Origin: Liopterus haemorrhoidalis
Taxonomy: Eukaryota; Arthropoda; Insecta; Coleoptera; Dytiscidae
DNA length: 64,000 nt
Direction of reading: 5' to 3'
Assembly (NCBI GenBank): GCA_963971575.1
Contig: OZ020616.1
Location: 4,484,924 to 4,548,923 of the forward strand
Shown here: positions 30,101 to 45,618 of the stretch, piece by piece
Numbering within the stretch: position 1 is the first letter of the stretch
Layout: each line of letters opens with the position of its first letter
The notes under the pieces: generated by a model
Told to the model about the DNA's origin: nothing
Seen by the model: the letters and a program-made list of their open reading frames with translations, nothing else
Database searches by the model: none
Translations under genes and position numbers: made by a program

Positions 30101-33100
30101 ATTTACGTTACAGCAAAAAACAGGGGCGTATTTCCCAGTAGGCGCTTGAGGCGCATGCTGGGGGCCTACCAGGGCCTTCCAGAGCCCTCCATGGGGGCCT
30201 CTCAGAGAAGTTGCGCCTCGGGCTTCCGAGTGGGTAAATACGCCTCTGGCAAAAACGTACATTACAAAAACGTACGAAGTAACGGTATTCCGGCTAGTAC
30301 TGAATAAATCAGTTTGTCTGGTCCTGGACCGGCATGAAGGGGCCCAGGTGAAAATATTTTTTGGTGCCCGAGATAATTTCTCTACAGTAAAAACTATTAA
30401 CAGATCTTCTCAAGAAAAATTAGAGAGAATGGAGAGATTCGAAATTCAGATAGACACTGAAAGTGAGTTGCATAAATTGAAAAGCGAGGGGTAACATCTT
30501 TTTATTGAAGGCACGCGGGCTGGTTAGAATACAGCCCGAAGCCAGCGTGACTTGCATCTCCCCTTAAACCGGCCCTGATGTAGCCACATTATGTATATAT
30601 GTTTGCAAGAAAAGTATATTTTACATCTAAATCTAAATATAATTAACAGCTATTCGCGGGATTTATTTAATTTAATTATTAAGTGTGTGATGACTCACCA
30701 TTATATGGGGTTTAAGGTTCCCATCTTCAGGGGGCTGTTGTTCGTCTGGTTCCCTACTATGAGCGGGTCCCATGGCCCCCTCTAGGCCCCCTTAAACACA
30801 CATCACGCACACACACCCTACTCCCGGCACACTGGCCCCTCTGTAAATGCCGGCAACTCGAGACTCGAGACTCGAGACCGGAGACCGGAGTACCGCGACC
30901 GGCGAACACCGAGATATTCCAGAACAGAACGAGAGGAACAGTTGCGCGCTCTGCACGACTACCTGTATTGAACTGCGCACAGATCATGCCCTGATTTTTC
31001 ACATTTCAATTACGGATACTTTTAATACATTTTATTTTAATTGATAAATTAACTAATATTAAATTTTGCAATATATTAGATATTTGTCGGGATGAATCTG
31101 TAATAAAATTAATGTAATGCACGTTCTGTAAAGCGATAGACACTTTAAGCAACTCTTTGAATTTGAGTATATTAATATTGATGCAAATCATCTTTTAAAG
31201 ATTTCAATAAAATAACAGTATACGATACAGTCTGTTCCAAACGGTTAAGCGGAACTAGATTTTGTAATCTAGTTACTTTCATCGTTTAAATCGTGCTTTT
31301 CGGTCGTTTTGTTTAAGCTTTGTAAATCATACTTACAATAAATATTTTTTGGTTAAGGTTAATACAATTTTAAAATGTCATTTTCTTTATATTTTGATAT
31401 TTTGTGTATTCTTAATACAAATTTCCCATTTATTTATTTTTTTGTCATTAAAATTTGTAAAAAAAAATAATTTAATTTTGACATGTCATTCGTTTCTATG
31501 GTTTCATTGTTGGAATTTTAAATTTTGACATTCCAACATGAAAAATGAAATAACCCAAGCAAGGTCCCTTTTTGTAACAACCTAAAAGAACGAAAATCCA
31601 ATTTAGTTCCGCTTAACCGTTTGGAACAGACTGTATATTATGCACAAAGTGAAAAAAAAAATAATTTTCAATTTTCATTTCAAATAATTCATATACACTG
31701 AAAGAAATTTATTCTTTAATATTAAAAACACTAGTACAGTGTGTTTCAAACGGTTAGGCGGAACTAAATGGGAATTTCGTTCTTTTAGGTTGTCACGAAA
31801 AGGTACCTTGCTTGGGTTATTTCATTTTTCACGTTGGAATGTCACAATTTAAAATTCCAACAATGAAACCATGGAAACGAATGACATGTCAAAATTAAAT
31901 TATTATTTTTTATATATTTTAATGACAAAAAAATTAATAAATGGGAAATTTGTATTAAGAATAACACAAAAAATCAAAATATAAAGAAAATGACAATTTA
32001 AAATGATACAGTCTGTTTCAAACGGTTAGGCGGAACTAAATGGGAATTTCGTTCTTTTAGGTTGTCACGAAAAGGAACCTTGCTTGGGTTATTTCATTTT
32101 TCACGTTGGAATGTCACAATTTAAAATTCCAACAATGAAACCATGGAAACGAATGACATGTCAAAATTAAATTATTATTTTTTATATATTTTAATGACAA
32201 AAAAATTAATAAATGGGAAATTTGTATTAAGAATAACACAAAAAATCAAAATATAAAGAAAATGACAATTTAAAATGATATTAACCTTAACCAAAAAATG
32301 TTTATTGTAAGTATGATTTACAAAGCTTAAACAAAACGGTCGAAAAGCACGATTTAAACGATGAAAGGAACTAGATTGCAAAATCTAGTTCCGCCTAACC
32401 GTTTGGAACAGACTGTATTTACTTTCGTTTTAATGAAATTACTGGTAAAATCAAAAGATGTCGTGTACTTTTAAAATATGCTCTTGATTTTACTTTTGAT
32501 TTGAGTTTTTATTTTAAATACAAAAACTATTATCATATAAGAACTGACATTAAAACAAAAGGACTCACTTTCATATAAAAAGCATTTACACTTGAAGCTT
32601 ATGTTAAAAATAAAGTACTTTTGATTTGAAAACAACTGCTTTTCTTTTAAAAAGCCATACTTTAATTTGTATTTCATTTGTAATTTTAAATTTTAGTAAA
32701 AATTTAACTTTAATGTTTAATTTTAATTTGTATGTTTTAAGATATAGTAAATCAATTGTAAGGATTTCAAATTAAAAGCACTTGCTTTTAATTTTTTTGT
32801 AAGGTGGGGGAACAGCGTATGTTTAGCGATCCTGTTTAAATCTGCTCGTTTTGTTTTGACCGTTAAATGAAGTGCATTTGAAATTAATATAAAAATGATT
32901 TTGAAGTGGCTTATAATATAGAAAATATTACATTGGTAGACCTAACTAATATTAAAACAGTAAATGTAAAGGATCCCCAAATAACAGGAGTTATATAGTT
33001 TTCTAGAAGAATACGACGTCTTCTAAACTTGTTATTATATAGAACAGGGATGAGCAACCTTTTTTTACTACGGGCCAACTAGAAATTTAAAAATTTCCTG

Positions 33101-36100
33101 CGGGCCGCATACGAAATTTATTAAAATATGAACACAAGATGATAAACACAAATTATCTATTTATTAACAAAATAACAAAATTATTTTTAAAAAAATACAC
33201 AAATAAAACATATAATAGAAATGCTAGGTATAAAAAAACAGTCAAAGATAATTATTATGGGGAAAAAATCATAAACAAATTTTAATGAGAAGTTTGGCAT
33301 TGCTTCTTTGCAACCAATTGCTCTATATTGCTCTTATTTATGCTTTAAAATATATATGTATCTTCTGTAATTTAATGGCCATTTTTGAAATTTGGCAGAC
33401 AAAAGCTTTGACGGGCCGCACGAAAAAGTACTCCGGGCCGCATGCGGCCCGCGGGTTGCTCATCCCTGATATAGAAGATAAGTACTCTAGTGTTGTTATC
33501 TATTTAGTGCCAGGTAAATAATATGTAGGCTCTTTTCAGGAAAGCATATTACCATAGACACGTTAGTTATGTGTATAGCCCCCCATTACACATTAACAAT
33601 ATGAAATATAAAAGTTTATTTAGATATAAGTTTATTTAGTTGAATAATTATCAATTAATTAAATATGTAATTTAATTTTGTATTTGAGGCGCTGACATGG
33701 AAAAGTAAAAAAAACGATTTTTTGTTTTTTCATCGAATGTATATTAAATGCATTTACTATATTTTCTATGAAAATACGAAAAATTGATTTTTTTACCTAA
33801 AAATTGTTCCATATCAGTGCCTCATTTCTAGGCTAAGAAAATAATTTGTATTATTGAATAAATTTTATAGACCTACATTTGTAATTTAATAAAAAGAAAT
33901 TTAAATACTATATACATTTTATTCGACATAATATACCCACTTTTAAATTAGGTAATAATGAAATGCTGTTGAAATAAAGGTAAGTTTGCTTTTGATATAA
34001 AAACTGTAACTTTTAAATTGAGATATTTACTCTTTTATTTTAAAATTCTTGTTATTTAAAACAAAAACAAATATTTTCAATTCAAAAATACTGGTTTTGA
34101 TTTTTCAACAGTACACACATTTGGATCGAAATTATTTACTTTCAAGCCTAAATCCTTTTTTTATTGATTTAAAAGTGGTATACTTTTATATTAAAACTAA
34201 AATATCTGTCAAAAGTAGGTCTACTTTTAAATTAAATACAAAGGTGTCGCATTTTTAAAATCAAAACTTTTAAATTTACCTGCATTTTCATTGATTTTAA
34301 AGCAAATTTTTTCTTCAGTGTAAAAAATACAACACAATAAGGGCCGCTTTTACAAACCTCGGATAAGTCTAAGTGAATTTAACCTTAAGACTTATTTAAT
34401 TAAAATTAAAAATTAACATTACTCTGTTCATTTTATTCTTTCAATAACATCGAATATTTATGTAGGAGGACAGAGGACTGACTAGTCGTTATGTTTTTGT
34501 AAGTGGAAATGTAAATAAGGATTTGCTGGCACAGATCCTTATGTAATATGTGCTTTTCTCTTAGATCAGCTGATCCATCCGGTTGGCAGCTGAACTTGAC
34601 TTCTTTCCACAAATAAACGATAAACGACCCTTCAATACCACCATTGTTATGTTAAAACAGACTTTCTTGGACCTTCTATTGTATTATGCAACGTTTTATT
34701 TCACTGCAAAACTTTATTTATAAAAATATGCAACAGGAACTTAAAAAAATACGTAATCAAGAATATTACACAAAAGTATAAACATTTAAATAAATCTATT
34801 ATTAAATTTCTGTGTACGCTAAAAAATTGACGTAATATTGACCATATTACTCTTGAATGTACCGTGTGATCATAATTTCTTGTCAACTGTGGCTCTTGAC
34901 CAGTGTCGCAACAAGGGTGGTGCGAGCGGTGCCGGCGCACCAGGCGCCGGATTCATAGGGGCGCCAAATGGCAAAATTTTATTTTTTTAAATTATTTTTT
35001 ATATTAATAAACTATAATCAACACAAAATTGATTTTATAAATGAAAAATATATAAAAAAAAAATTTTTAGAAACTTTTTAGTTAATAAAAGTAAATTCAA
35101 ACTATATTATTTCGAATTGCAGTGCATTAGTGCCCGCCTATGTAAACATAAAACTTGTGTATTGGTTCCTATGGCAACTTGAACTTTTATTAAGTAAATT
35201 GCTGTGTTTAAAAATTTAATAAACAAAATATAAACACAAAGATGCGCCCTAATGTGTAATAGATGTGTACCCTAATATTGGCATTGCGCTGCACATATTT
35301 TTAATGCTACAGGGAGAACTGTTGCTTCGAATGAACGCAGTTTTAGTAAATTAAAGTTAATAACAAATTATTTGCGTTCTATTGTACAATGGGCCAAGAT
35401 AGATTGTTAAATTTACCTTTAATATCAAGAGAAAATACTATAGCGCAGTCATTACATTATGAAGACTTAATTAACGAATTCTCACGGTTCAAAGCCAGAA
35501 AAGTTCAATTTATTTAATTTTCCATTCCGTTAAAGTGATTATATACATATTATTAATATACCAAAATATTTATTATTTGTTGTTCAAATATCCCATTTTT
35601 TTTTGTCATCAAATATATATATTTTTTTATTTATTCTGTTATTCATTTATGTAATATAATATTTCTTTAGCCATTTTGTGTTTCATTGACCTAGAGTTTA
35701 TATTTTGTCCCTTTTTATATTAGTTGATTATCATGATAGTTGAGTTTATTAAAAGATTTGTAACATAATTTGTTATTATAATCGTTAATATTGCAATTTA
35801 AACCAAACCAAAGAAAAAGGTTAAAACTAAACCAAAAAATAATACCAACGAATGTTTTTTTAAATTTTTTTTTTATAAATTTATTGTTAAAAAATAACTT
35901 TATAATATATATTATTTTTGTATATTTCTTTACTGGTAATAAGATAGTTCCTTTATTAGGAGTAAGTGTTTCTTTGCTGGTGATTTTGTGATTTTTATGA
36001 ATAAAGTTATGTTTCTTATTTCCACTTGCATAAAAAAAAAAACAACAAGATTTTAAGGATTCTTGATAAAATATGGTACATATCTTAAATAACATTTTGG

Positions 36101-39100
36101 TGAAGAAAACAACGTAAGTAAATGTCTTAAGAGCGTAATGTACCTAGGTTACGCGCAACGGAAACGTGCTTTTGGAAGGGCCAAAGAATTTGAACCAAAT
36201 GTTGTCGGATCAATTTGATTTTTTTTTTAATTTGAAGATAAAGATTGGCCCCGTTGGATTTCAGTGTTAAAATTTGGTTTTATTTTTAATTTTCAGTTTT
36301 ACAATGTCCTAAACTTTATGTAACTTCACATCATTGTTACTCCGTAAATCAATAATAATTACAAATTCCATAGCTGAAATCCTATAGATTGTACTTTTAT
36401 CTTTAAAATGAGCCCTTGTTTATGAAAATTAATTAATATTTAGCACCAATTCTTTGACCCACACCGAAACACTATTTATATGAAATACTGGCATTTACAA
36501 GCATCGAGAGATGTATCCATCTGGTAGCGTGGTTTTAAACTAATCTAGTCATAGTAGAGGGAGTCTTAAGCTCCGCCTTAATTTTCTACACATATCTTTG
36601 TGTTTGGTGTTTTATTAGTAAGACATAAATTGTTGAATTATACATCCCGTTGTATTTTCTGTGTTTGTTGAGATATAAAATTACTTTTTGGCACATATGT
36701 GTATTTTTAAAATATCTCGAAATGTTATTGACAGTTTTTTAAAATTGCATCCATTAAGGGTGAAAAGGGGTGAAATGTGAATTCAGGGATTCCTTAATAT
36801 TAGGAACAATGAGATATCGACTTAATTTTTGCTTACAAAGATTACCCATAAAAATGCCGAAAAACTTATTTCAGGATTTTGTCCTAATCAACCCCTAAAG
36901 GGGTGAATCTACAGTTGGGGCAAATTATACATCCCGTTGTATTTCCTGTGTTTGTTGAGTTATAAAAATACTTTTCGGCACATATGTGTCTTTTTAAAAT
37001 ATCTAGAAATGGTATTAACAGTTTTTTAAAATTGCATACCTTAAGGGTGAAAAGGGGTGAAATGTGAATTCAGGGATTCCTTAATATCTCTTGGGACCAA
37101 TGAGATATCGACTACAATTGTCGATACAATTGTCGAAAAACTTATTTCAGGATTTTGTCCTAATCAATCCCTAAAGGGGTGAATTTACAATTGGGGCGAA
37201 TTATACATCCCGTTGTATTTTCTGTGTTTGTTGAGATATAAAATTACTTTTTGGCACATATGTGTATTTTTAAAATATCTCGAAATGTTATTGACAGTTT
37301 TTTAAAATTGCATCCATTAAGGGTGAAAAGGGGTGAAATGTGAATTCAGGGATTTCTTAATATTAGGACCAATGAGATATCGACTTGATTTTTGCTTACA
37401 AAGATTACTCTTACAATTGCCGAAAAACTTGATTTAAGATTTTGTCCTAATCAATCCCTAAAGGGGTGAATCTACAATTGGGGCGAATTATACATCCCGT
37501 TGTACTTCCTGTGTTTGTTGGGATTTCCTGTATTTGTTGAATTTCCTATTTATCTCTCCTACTATAATTTTAGGGGTGCTTAATAAATTTCTGACACGCC
37601 AAGGGGTAAGTCAAAAAAATGTGGAGAACCACCGGTCTACAATGATGGTCAGAGGCGTAGCAGGGGGGGGGGATTAGAGAGAAACTTCTACACACATATT
37701 ATTATTATTACATTAATAATTATTAACATAATTTTTTGATGATAAAAAAAAATATTATTTCTACAAAATTATCTCTAAAATCAGAATTGGTAATAAATAT
37801 TAATCATTTTTCACATACAAGGGCTTATTTTAAAGATAAAATTACTATATAGACTGGTCCAGTGTTAACATTTGTAATTTTTATTCATTTACTCTGAGTA
37901 ACAGTGATGTGAAGTTAAAAAAAAAGTTCAGCACTATAAAATTGAAAATCAAAAATAAATCAAAATTTTTCTTTCATATCTAGAAGTTTAAAAAAAAACT
38001 CAAATTGATTTGAACATATTTAGTCTATATTTTACGGTTTCGAAAAATCCTGGGTTGTTTTATAAACATGAGCACTTTTCCCTCTCCCTGTAAGCTACTT
38101 CGAGGTGGGAGAATTTGTTACCACACCTCCTGTGACGTATTAAGTCTCCTGGCCACCGCACCCCGCGGCCAGACATTGACTTTGCAGTTCGCTACATTAC
38201 CACCTTAAACATTCCCTTACTGATGCAATCACCCTACCATAAAATTTAAAAAATTGCGTATGTAATTAGAGATTGGGGGGGGGGGCGCCAAATAATTTTA
38301 CGCACCAGGCGTCAATTTATGTTGTTGCGGCACTGCTCTTGACATCTTGACATCAATGGCACGAATTGATCAACTTTTGGTAAAAATCGGTTGAATAAAA
38401 ATGGGAGTTTACTCGTGTCGATTTTAAGAATTGCGAATTTTTCACAACAGAGAAATATTTCGAAAAATTTTTATTTAACAAAAGTTGCTATAAAAGCAAT
38501 AACTAACAACTTTTATTTCAGATATTTTTTGATAAAGCAGCATAAATTAAACAAGTACTTCGTGATGGCGGTCGGTCCTGTGGTGGCCACACTGATTTTT
38601 TTAAATTTCGAGTGGGTTTTTATATGAAATCTCTTAATCCGTAGATAAACCAGTAAATTATAATTTTGAAAAATAAATTTTGTTATTATGCAAAAAATAT
38701 GTCAAAAAATTTTTATCCCCCTTATTCCACAAAGGAGTTGATCTAAAAATCTATATGTATATAGATCGAAACGGGAATAGTCCAACAGGAATTTTTGATA
38801 TGGTTAGTTTCACGAAAAGTATCGATTCTTTTTGTCGTTGAAAAAAATTATATATTTTATTAAAATTTATTGAGAACACTCAATTTAAATTCCTTTATTA
38901 TAAAACGAATTTAGCCTAAATCTGCTAAAAAATTCATGTCCCACACCTTATAACCCAGAGGGGTTAGTCTATAAACCTGTAAAAAATCTTAGTAATGCAC
39001 ATTAATGTGAATCGGATAGTACCACAAGAATTTTTGATCTGATAATTATTTGGAAAGTTATCATTTTTTTTTTTTTGTAACCCCGTGCTTACTATATTTA

Positions 39101-42100
39101 TTTGACTGACTGGAAAACTGGATAAATGTAACTGGTTCTTAACGTGAGTGCATCTTAAGTACGGTTGTAACTCTGTAGATGAAAGCACGTGGATATACTT
39201 TGAAAAGTTTAGTCAAAATTTATCGATTTTTAGTATGTACTTACAATTTGTTATAACTTACTAAATAGCTACAAAATCCTTTAAAAAAATATACTTTAAA
39301 ATAGCAATTTAAATTCTGGATTAGAATTATTCTTAAATCAGAATACCTGATTTATCAGCCTTTATTTATGACACAGTGTTTATACATCGTTTTTTGCAGC
39401 TTTTGAAATGAGTCATAAAAAGTTCAGAAATTATTTTTTCACTATGAATCACAAATAATTACTTAATTGTAACGTTGCCAATTGCTGCCCCTTATTATAC
39501 TTCCCACATAACACGAAAGTCAATAAAGTTGCCTGTACACTTTTCTACCCACTTTGCAACTCCTACAATTTCAACGCCTGATTTCATCCAAGAACAAAGG
39601 GCGTTCTTGTATATAGATACAGCCAAATGATCGGTTAATATTTAAAATCAATTTCAATAACGATTCAGTTCGTATATGGATGTGAGCTTGAATAGAGAAT
39701 CATTTGGAGCAGAGAATTATACTGTAGTTATATTATATATTGGAATATTGTCGTCAAATGCAGAATTGTATTTAATTACCGCATATTATGTTGCTTATAT
39801 GTATGCAATTGTAAATTATGTGTAGCTATGTTCGAAATTAGAATATTTGTACACATTTTGAGAAAAATAAATTATCGGTTTGCTGACCGAAATTTTGGGT
39901 TAATTTTGAATAGACCATCAGGGCTGGAGGAACGCGATATGCAGGGTAAGCAAGGCAGTAGGGCACTTGATGCCAGAGGGCTTGCCAAGGTTAAAGGACC
40001 TTTTTGTTTTAGGTCTTCAATTAAAATGTACAAGTGAAGACCTTCTTTTTTTTAGGTATTCACTTAAAATTTTGCCCTCTCTGGGGGCGCTTCATTAAAT
40101 ATTGCATAAAGGCGCCAAAGACCCTCGCTCCGGTCCTGTAGACCATATTAGTAACTACGTCATAAAATGGGATTCAGTGCTGCCGCCTCCCGGTTGGATT
40201 CCTTTTATTTGAATTTAGCATGTTGTTTTTTTGTTAAATTGTATTTTGGAAATATAAATTAAGTTTTCAAAGTAAGAGAATGCTTCACATCAAAACTACA
40301 AGTCAATATTTATTTATTAAAATTCTTATTTTATGCATTATAATTTAATATGTCATTATTTTTGCAGAACAATATTATTTTGCAGGTTAATTTTACGTTA
40401 ATAATCGTTATTATGGCAAGTAACATAGCAAAAAGTGTGTGTGCCATATTTAAAAGGATTGAAGGAACAATATGTTGTTCTTATTTTATCCAATATTGTT
40501 TTTCATTTTCATCTGCCAAAAAACGAAAAAATTTACAATTTAGAATGTAGCTGTAATTGTTACAATTTGGAGCAAAACAATACACCATTATGCATTCTAA
40601 AACAAAATATTAATGATTACTTAGTATTAATTAAATAAATACTAAAGATATTTCGATTTTCATATTATTTAAAAACGTAACCTATAAATATATCTTCGAA
40701 TCCTTAGATATATATTTATAAAATCATTATTCTATAATATAAAGTATCTGGACTGTATATATTAGTATATACTTATCAAAAATACATATGTTTTGCTCCA
40801 AAATTGAAAATATTCATAACATTAAGGTAACAAAAGTAATGTCACATGTATTTTAAACCAGCCAAAAACTTCTAAAGGAATCCGCTGTCAGATGGCAGCA
40901 CATGTATGTGACGACGCACTAATATGGTCTATTCTTATGCACTTATGCACTAACCATCTTTGGGGATCTTTAGTTTACTAATCTCTCCTTTAATTGCATG
41001 GTCTTCCCACAATCTTAAAGATGATCAGTCTTCTCTTGTAGATTATCTTGCGTGATAAGTGACAAAAACTAAAAAGTTGGTATTGGTACGACTGAAAAGT
41101 ACAGAACTGTCAATCAAAAATTTGACCGGGGGTAGTTTTGGATGACAGTTTTGTACTTTTCAGTCGTACCAACACCAACTTTTTAGTTTTTGTTTACAAC
41201 TTAACTTTTATAATAGTAGTTTATTAAGTTGATAAGAAGTTTATTTAGATCATATAATTAAATATAAACTTAGCACAATTAAACAATATTTATAAATTGG
41301 TTTACTATAACCAAACTGTTGTCTGCCATCTGAACCTAAAAATTTTTAAGTTGGCAATAAAAAGTAATAAGAGATGGAAGATATAAAATTTATCACTGTC
41401 TCTTATTTTTCTCCCCTACTATATTCTGTAGAATCAAAAGTTGAAATGACGTCAGAGTTGGATAGTATTGAAAAAAGTATAATGTAGAATGGACTTAATA
41501 TAGGTGTCGAAATTATGGAGCTAGTCTCTAAAGTTTTTCATTACAGACTGTACATACACAGATATCTAAATAATTCATGAACTATTGCCAAGTTTTAACA
41601 GCTGATTTTGGAAGGACAATATAAGACCATAACCCACACAACGTGGTCTATGTTGCCAGAAAATAGTCATTTATTTCCATATAAAATAAGTTGTACTAAA
41701 TAGACATTCAACTGGTTATCTTTATTCTATTTCTGGAGATCCTTTGTGTTATAATAAAAAAAAACTTCGTCCTATATTGGAAAATTCTCGATTTAAATAA
41801 CCAGTTAAGTTAATTTGACAGTCGATAAAAATCTTTTCACACGCAAACTTCAACCTTGCACCTCTAAAAATTTAATTTTTAATCCTTGAGAGTTCTATAA
41901 TATTAAGTAAATAGTGTTTTGTCGTTCAATTTCAAAATACAATTGTGCCACAAACACAAAACTTTTTAGATAGTTATTTGTGTTACAATAAAACACAACA
42001 TTTTCGGCAAAACTCAATTTATTTCTCAACATAGTCTCCTTTTAGAACTATACACTTTGATTCTACAATTTTTCGATGCCCTCCGAATAATACGATTTCT

Positions 42101-45100
42101 TGAAGCTCTCAAAATAGGTCTCTGTTTCAGCGATGATCTTCTCATTCGAATCAAAATCTCTTACCACCGAACAATTTCTTCAAATTTGGAAATAAATAAT
42201 AGTCGCAGCGGGCCAAATCTGTCGAATATGGTGGATGAGGAACCAATTCGTAGCGTAATTCATGGAATTTTGCCATTGCGACTGTGCACTTGTGTTTCGG
42301 CCCGTTGTCCTGGTGAAACAGTACTTTTTTCTTCACCAAAAGCGGCCGCTTTTGCTTCAAATCAGCGTCGAATCGGTCCAACAGCTCTGCATAATATCCA
42401 CCTGTGTTTGTTTTGCCCATTTCCAAGTAGTGATACCGTGCGTATCCCAAACTGTGGCCATGACTTTGTTGGCCGACAGACTCACCTTGGACTTCTTCGG
42501 CTTCGATTTGCCAGGAGTCCACAGTTTCGACTGTTCCTTGGTCTATGGTGTGTTGTGATGGATCCATGTTTCGTCCACGGATACGAAACGGAGCAAAAAG
42601 TCCTTCTTATCGCGGTTGAACATCACCAAACATTCCTTCGAAAGGGTCATGTGATCGCGTTTATTGTCGATTGAGAGCGCTCATCTGGTAGAGAGCTACC
42701 TGATTCCCAAATATTCATGCAAAATGTTGAGCACCTGTTCGGCTGAGATGCCCGCAGCCTCAGCTATCTCACGCTTAGTCACTCGTCAATCGTCGATTAT
42801 CATTCCATGGATTTTATCGACCATTTCTGGCGTACTGTGTAGAGATGGGAATTTCGGCTCAGTTTGCGGAACCGGATCAGTGGAGGTCGTTCAGTTTGTT
42901 AAGCCGGTTCATAGATCCGGCTCAGTGATCCGGTTAAGCAAACATGTTTCCGAGACACAGGTCGATCGTTAGTTCGTATAGTCGCTTAGAGCCGGCTCTT
43001 GCTTAGAGCCGGTTCTTGCAATATATGAACTGTAAACATGATCCCGAGACACAGGTCGGTCGGTCGTTCGGTCGTAGGTAGAACGTCGTTTAGAGCCGGC
43101 TGTTGCTTAGAGCCGGTTCTTGCAATATATGAACTGTAAACATGATCCCGAGACACAGGTCGGTCGGTCGTTCGATCGTAGGTAGAACGTAGCTTAGAGC
43201 CGGTTCTTGCAATATATGAACTGTAAACATGATCCAGAGACACAGGTCAGTCAGTTGTCGGACGTTCGCTCGTAGGTAGAACGTCGCTTAGCCCCGGCTC
43301 TTATCTAACATTTTTGAAACAAACAATTCACTTTATGTAGCTACTGTATTTTAAACCAGATGTGTTAAGTTTATGGCAATGTTTATTGCCCTTATAAATC
43401 GGACATCTGGGATCTGGGCAATATTTTTAATATTTTTATATAGTATGGTTGTAAGAAAATACAGACTAAGCCTATTAGTTTCAAATAAACTGCCCTACAA
43501 ATTGATGACAATAAATAATACACTTTATGATAATACATTACAAGCCGAGTTCTCGCGAAGTTCAACATGACATCGATCCAGATCCGGATCACTCCGGTCA
43601 CTGCTCACAATCGCCCGACCAATCGTATCCTTGAAACTTGAAACTATACAGTGAGCCGTGAGCAGGCTCATTTCAATTTGGTGAACCGTGTCACTTCGGT
43701 CAGTGTACTGAGCCGGCTCACAGTGAGCCGGTTCGTTCATGAACAACCCATCTCTAGTACTGACCTCTTTTGTACGGCCTGGACGCTCATCATCAACAAT
43801 GCTCTAACGACCTCATTTCAGTTCAACTGTCCAATATTTAATTGTTGATATCGAAGGTGCAGAGTCCCCATAAACATCGCTCAATTCGGTGTTGATCTCA
43901 TCGTTCGTTTTCTTTTTCACAAACAAGTATCTAATCACTGCACAATATTCGATTTTATTCATTTTTGTAAATATGCAAAAGTTGTTCGCTTTCAATGACT
44001 GTCAAACACAAACTAAATGACGCAGCTGGTCGAAAATTTTACAGTAGTCATTTGAAAGTTAGGATTTACGAAAAACAACCTTGATTTGATACTGCTGGCG
44101 CCATCTTTTGCCTAGGCTGATTACTTTTCAACCGCCCCTCGTATTGTTATTTAATCTACAAATTAGTTGTAAATTTATTGTTTTATTTGGGTGTCTAACT
44201 CGTTTAATTATGTTGAATTTCAGGTAAAATTTGGTTGTAATAGTGAGTATTGTTGAATTTCCACCATTTCTTTCCCAAATGATATAAGTGAATAAACAAA
44301 TCTATTTTTGTTCGGATGTAATTATAAGCTTTAGTTTGCGGTCACTAAACGTTTTATGTTACATTTTATACGCAACTTGAAACGTTTAAATAACAAGATA
44401 TGTAATTAAAGAGCTTTTAATAGAATTAATTAACAAAAGCGATCGTATTCTATAGTACAGCTTTAATTCAGAAAATGCTTTATGCAAACAATTATAATTA
44501 GTACCTGTTTATTAAGAGGATAATAGGGTCAGGCGTAATTTTTCACCACACAAAAAAGTTACCTAATTGACGATTGTAACGCCTGCTACTATACGAGTGC
44601 TACCTGTTAACAGTAGTTTTTACAAAAACTAAGAAAGAAAAAATGTTTTTTGGAAAAAATTGTTTTATTGCCCTTAAAATATTCGCCTTTATGATTTATA
44701 CACTTTTGCATGCGTTCAAACCAATTCTCTAAATATTTATTCCACTCTGAAGTTGGTATCTCAAAAACATGGTTTTCGAAGTCTTCAACAGCTTCTTGAG
44801 GTGATGAAAATCATAGTTCACGCATTTTTTGTTTGACATTGGGGAACAAAAAAAGTCGTTAGGGGATAAATCAGGTGAATACGGGCAATGAGACATTAAT
44901 TCGATGTTTTTCTCCTTCAAATAATCAGCTGTTTGACGTACTGTGTGGGAGCTTGCATTGGCATGATGAAGAATGATGCGACGTTTTTGGTTGTTTTTCC
45001 TGATTTTGTTGATGACTTCTGGCAAACAAATTGTTGTATACCATTCAGCACTAACTGTTCTCTGATCCTCTAAAGGAATGATTGCGACATGTCCAGTACA

Positions 45101-45514
45101 ACCGAAGAAAAATGCGATAATTTTCTTGGAAGTGCTTCGTGAACGAACAACTTTTGTGCGTTTCGGTTCATCCTGAAAAACCCAAACAGTTTCGTCACCT
45201 GTAACTATGTTTTACACGGATTTTGCAGTGCCTAGGTTGCATTTTTTTAGTATTCCCTTACACCAATCAACACGAACCTTTTTTTTGAGCTTCGGTAAAA
45301 TGCTTCTATCTCACGGTTCTCATCGGCATGTGACTTCATGCCGATCTTCTTCAATCATTTTGCGCACAGCATCAATGTTTTTACTTTCCCGACCTTAATA
45401 TATAAGGGGCAAGTATTGTAATCGATGTCGAGATTTTGACTGATGACCACGTTTCATGGTCCAGGGAATCCAAAAAACCTATTTTCGAAGTGCCGTCCGT
45501 ATGTGTGTCTGTGT

Positions 45515-45618
<104 letters not shown>
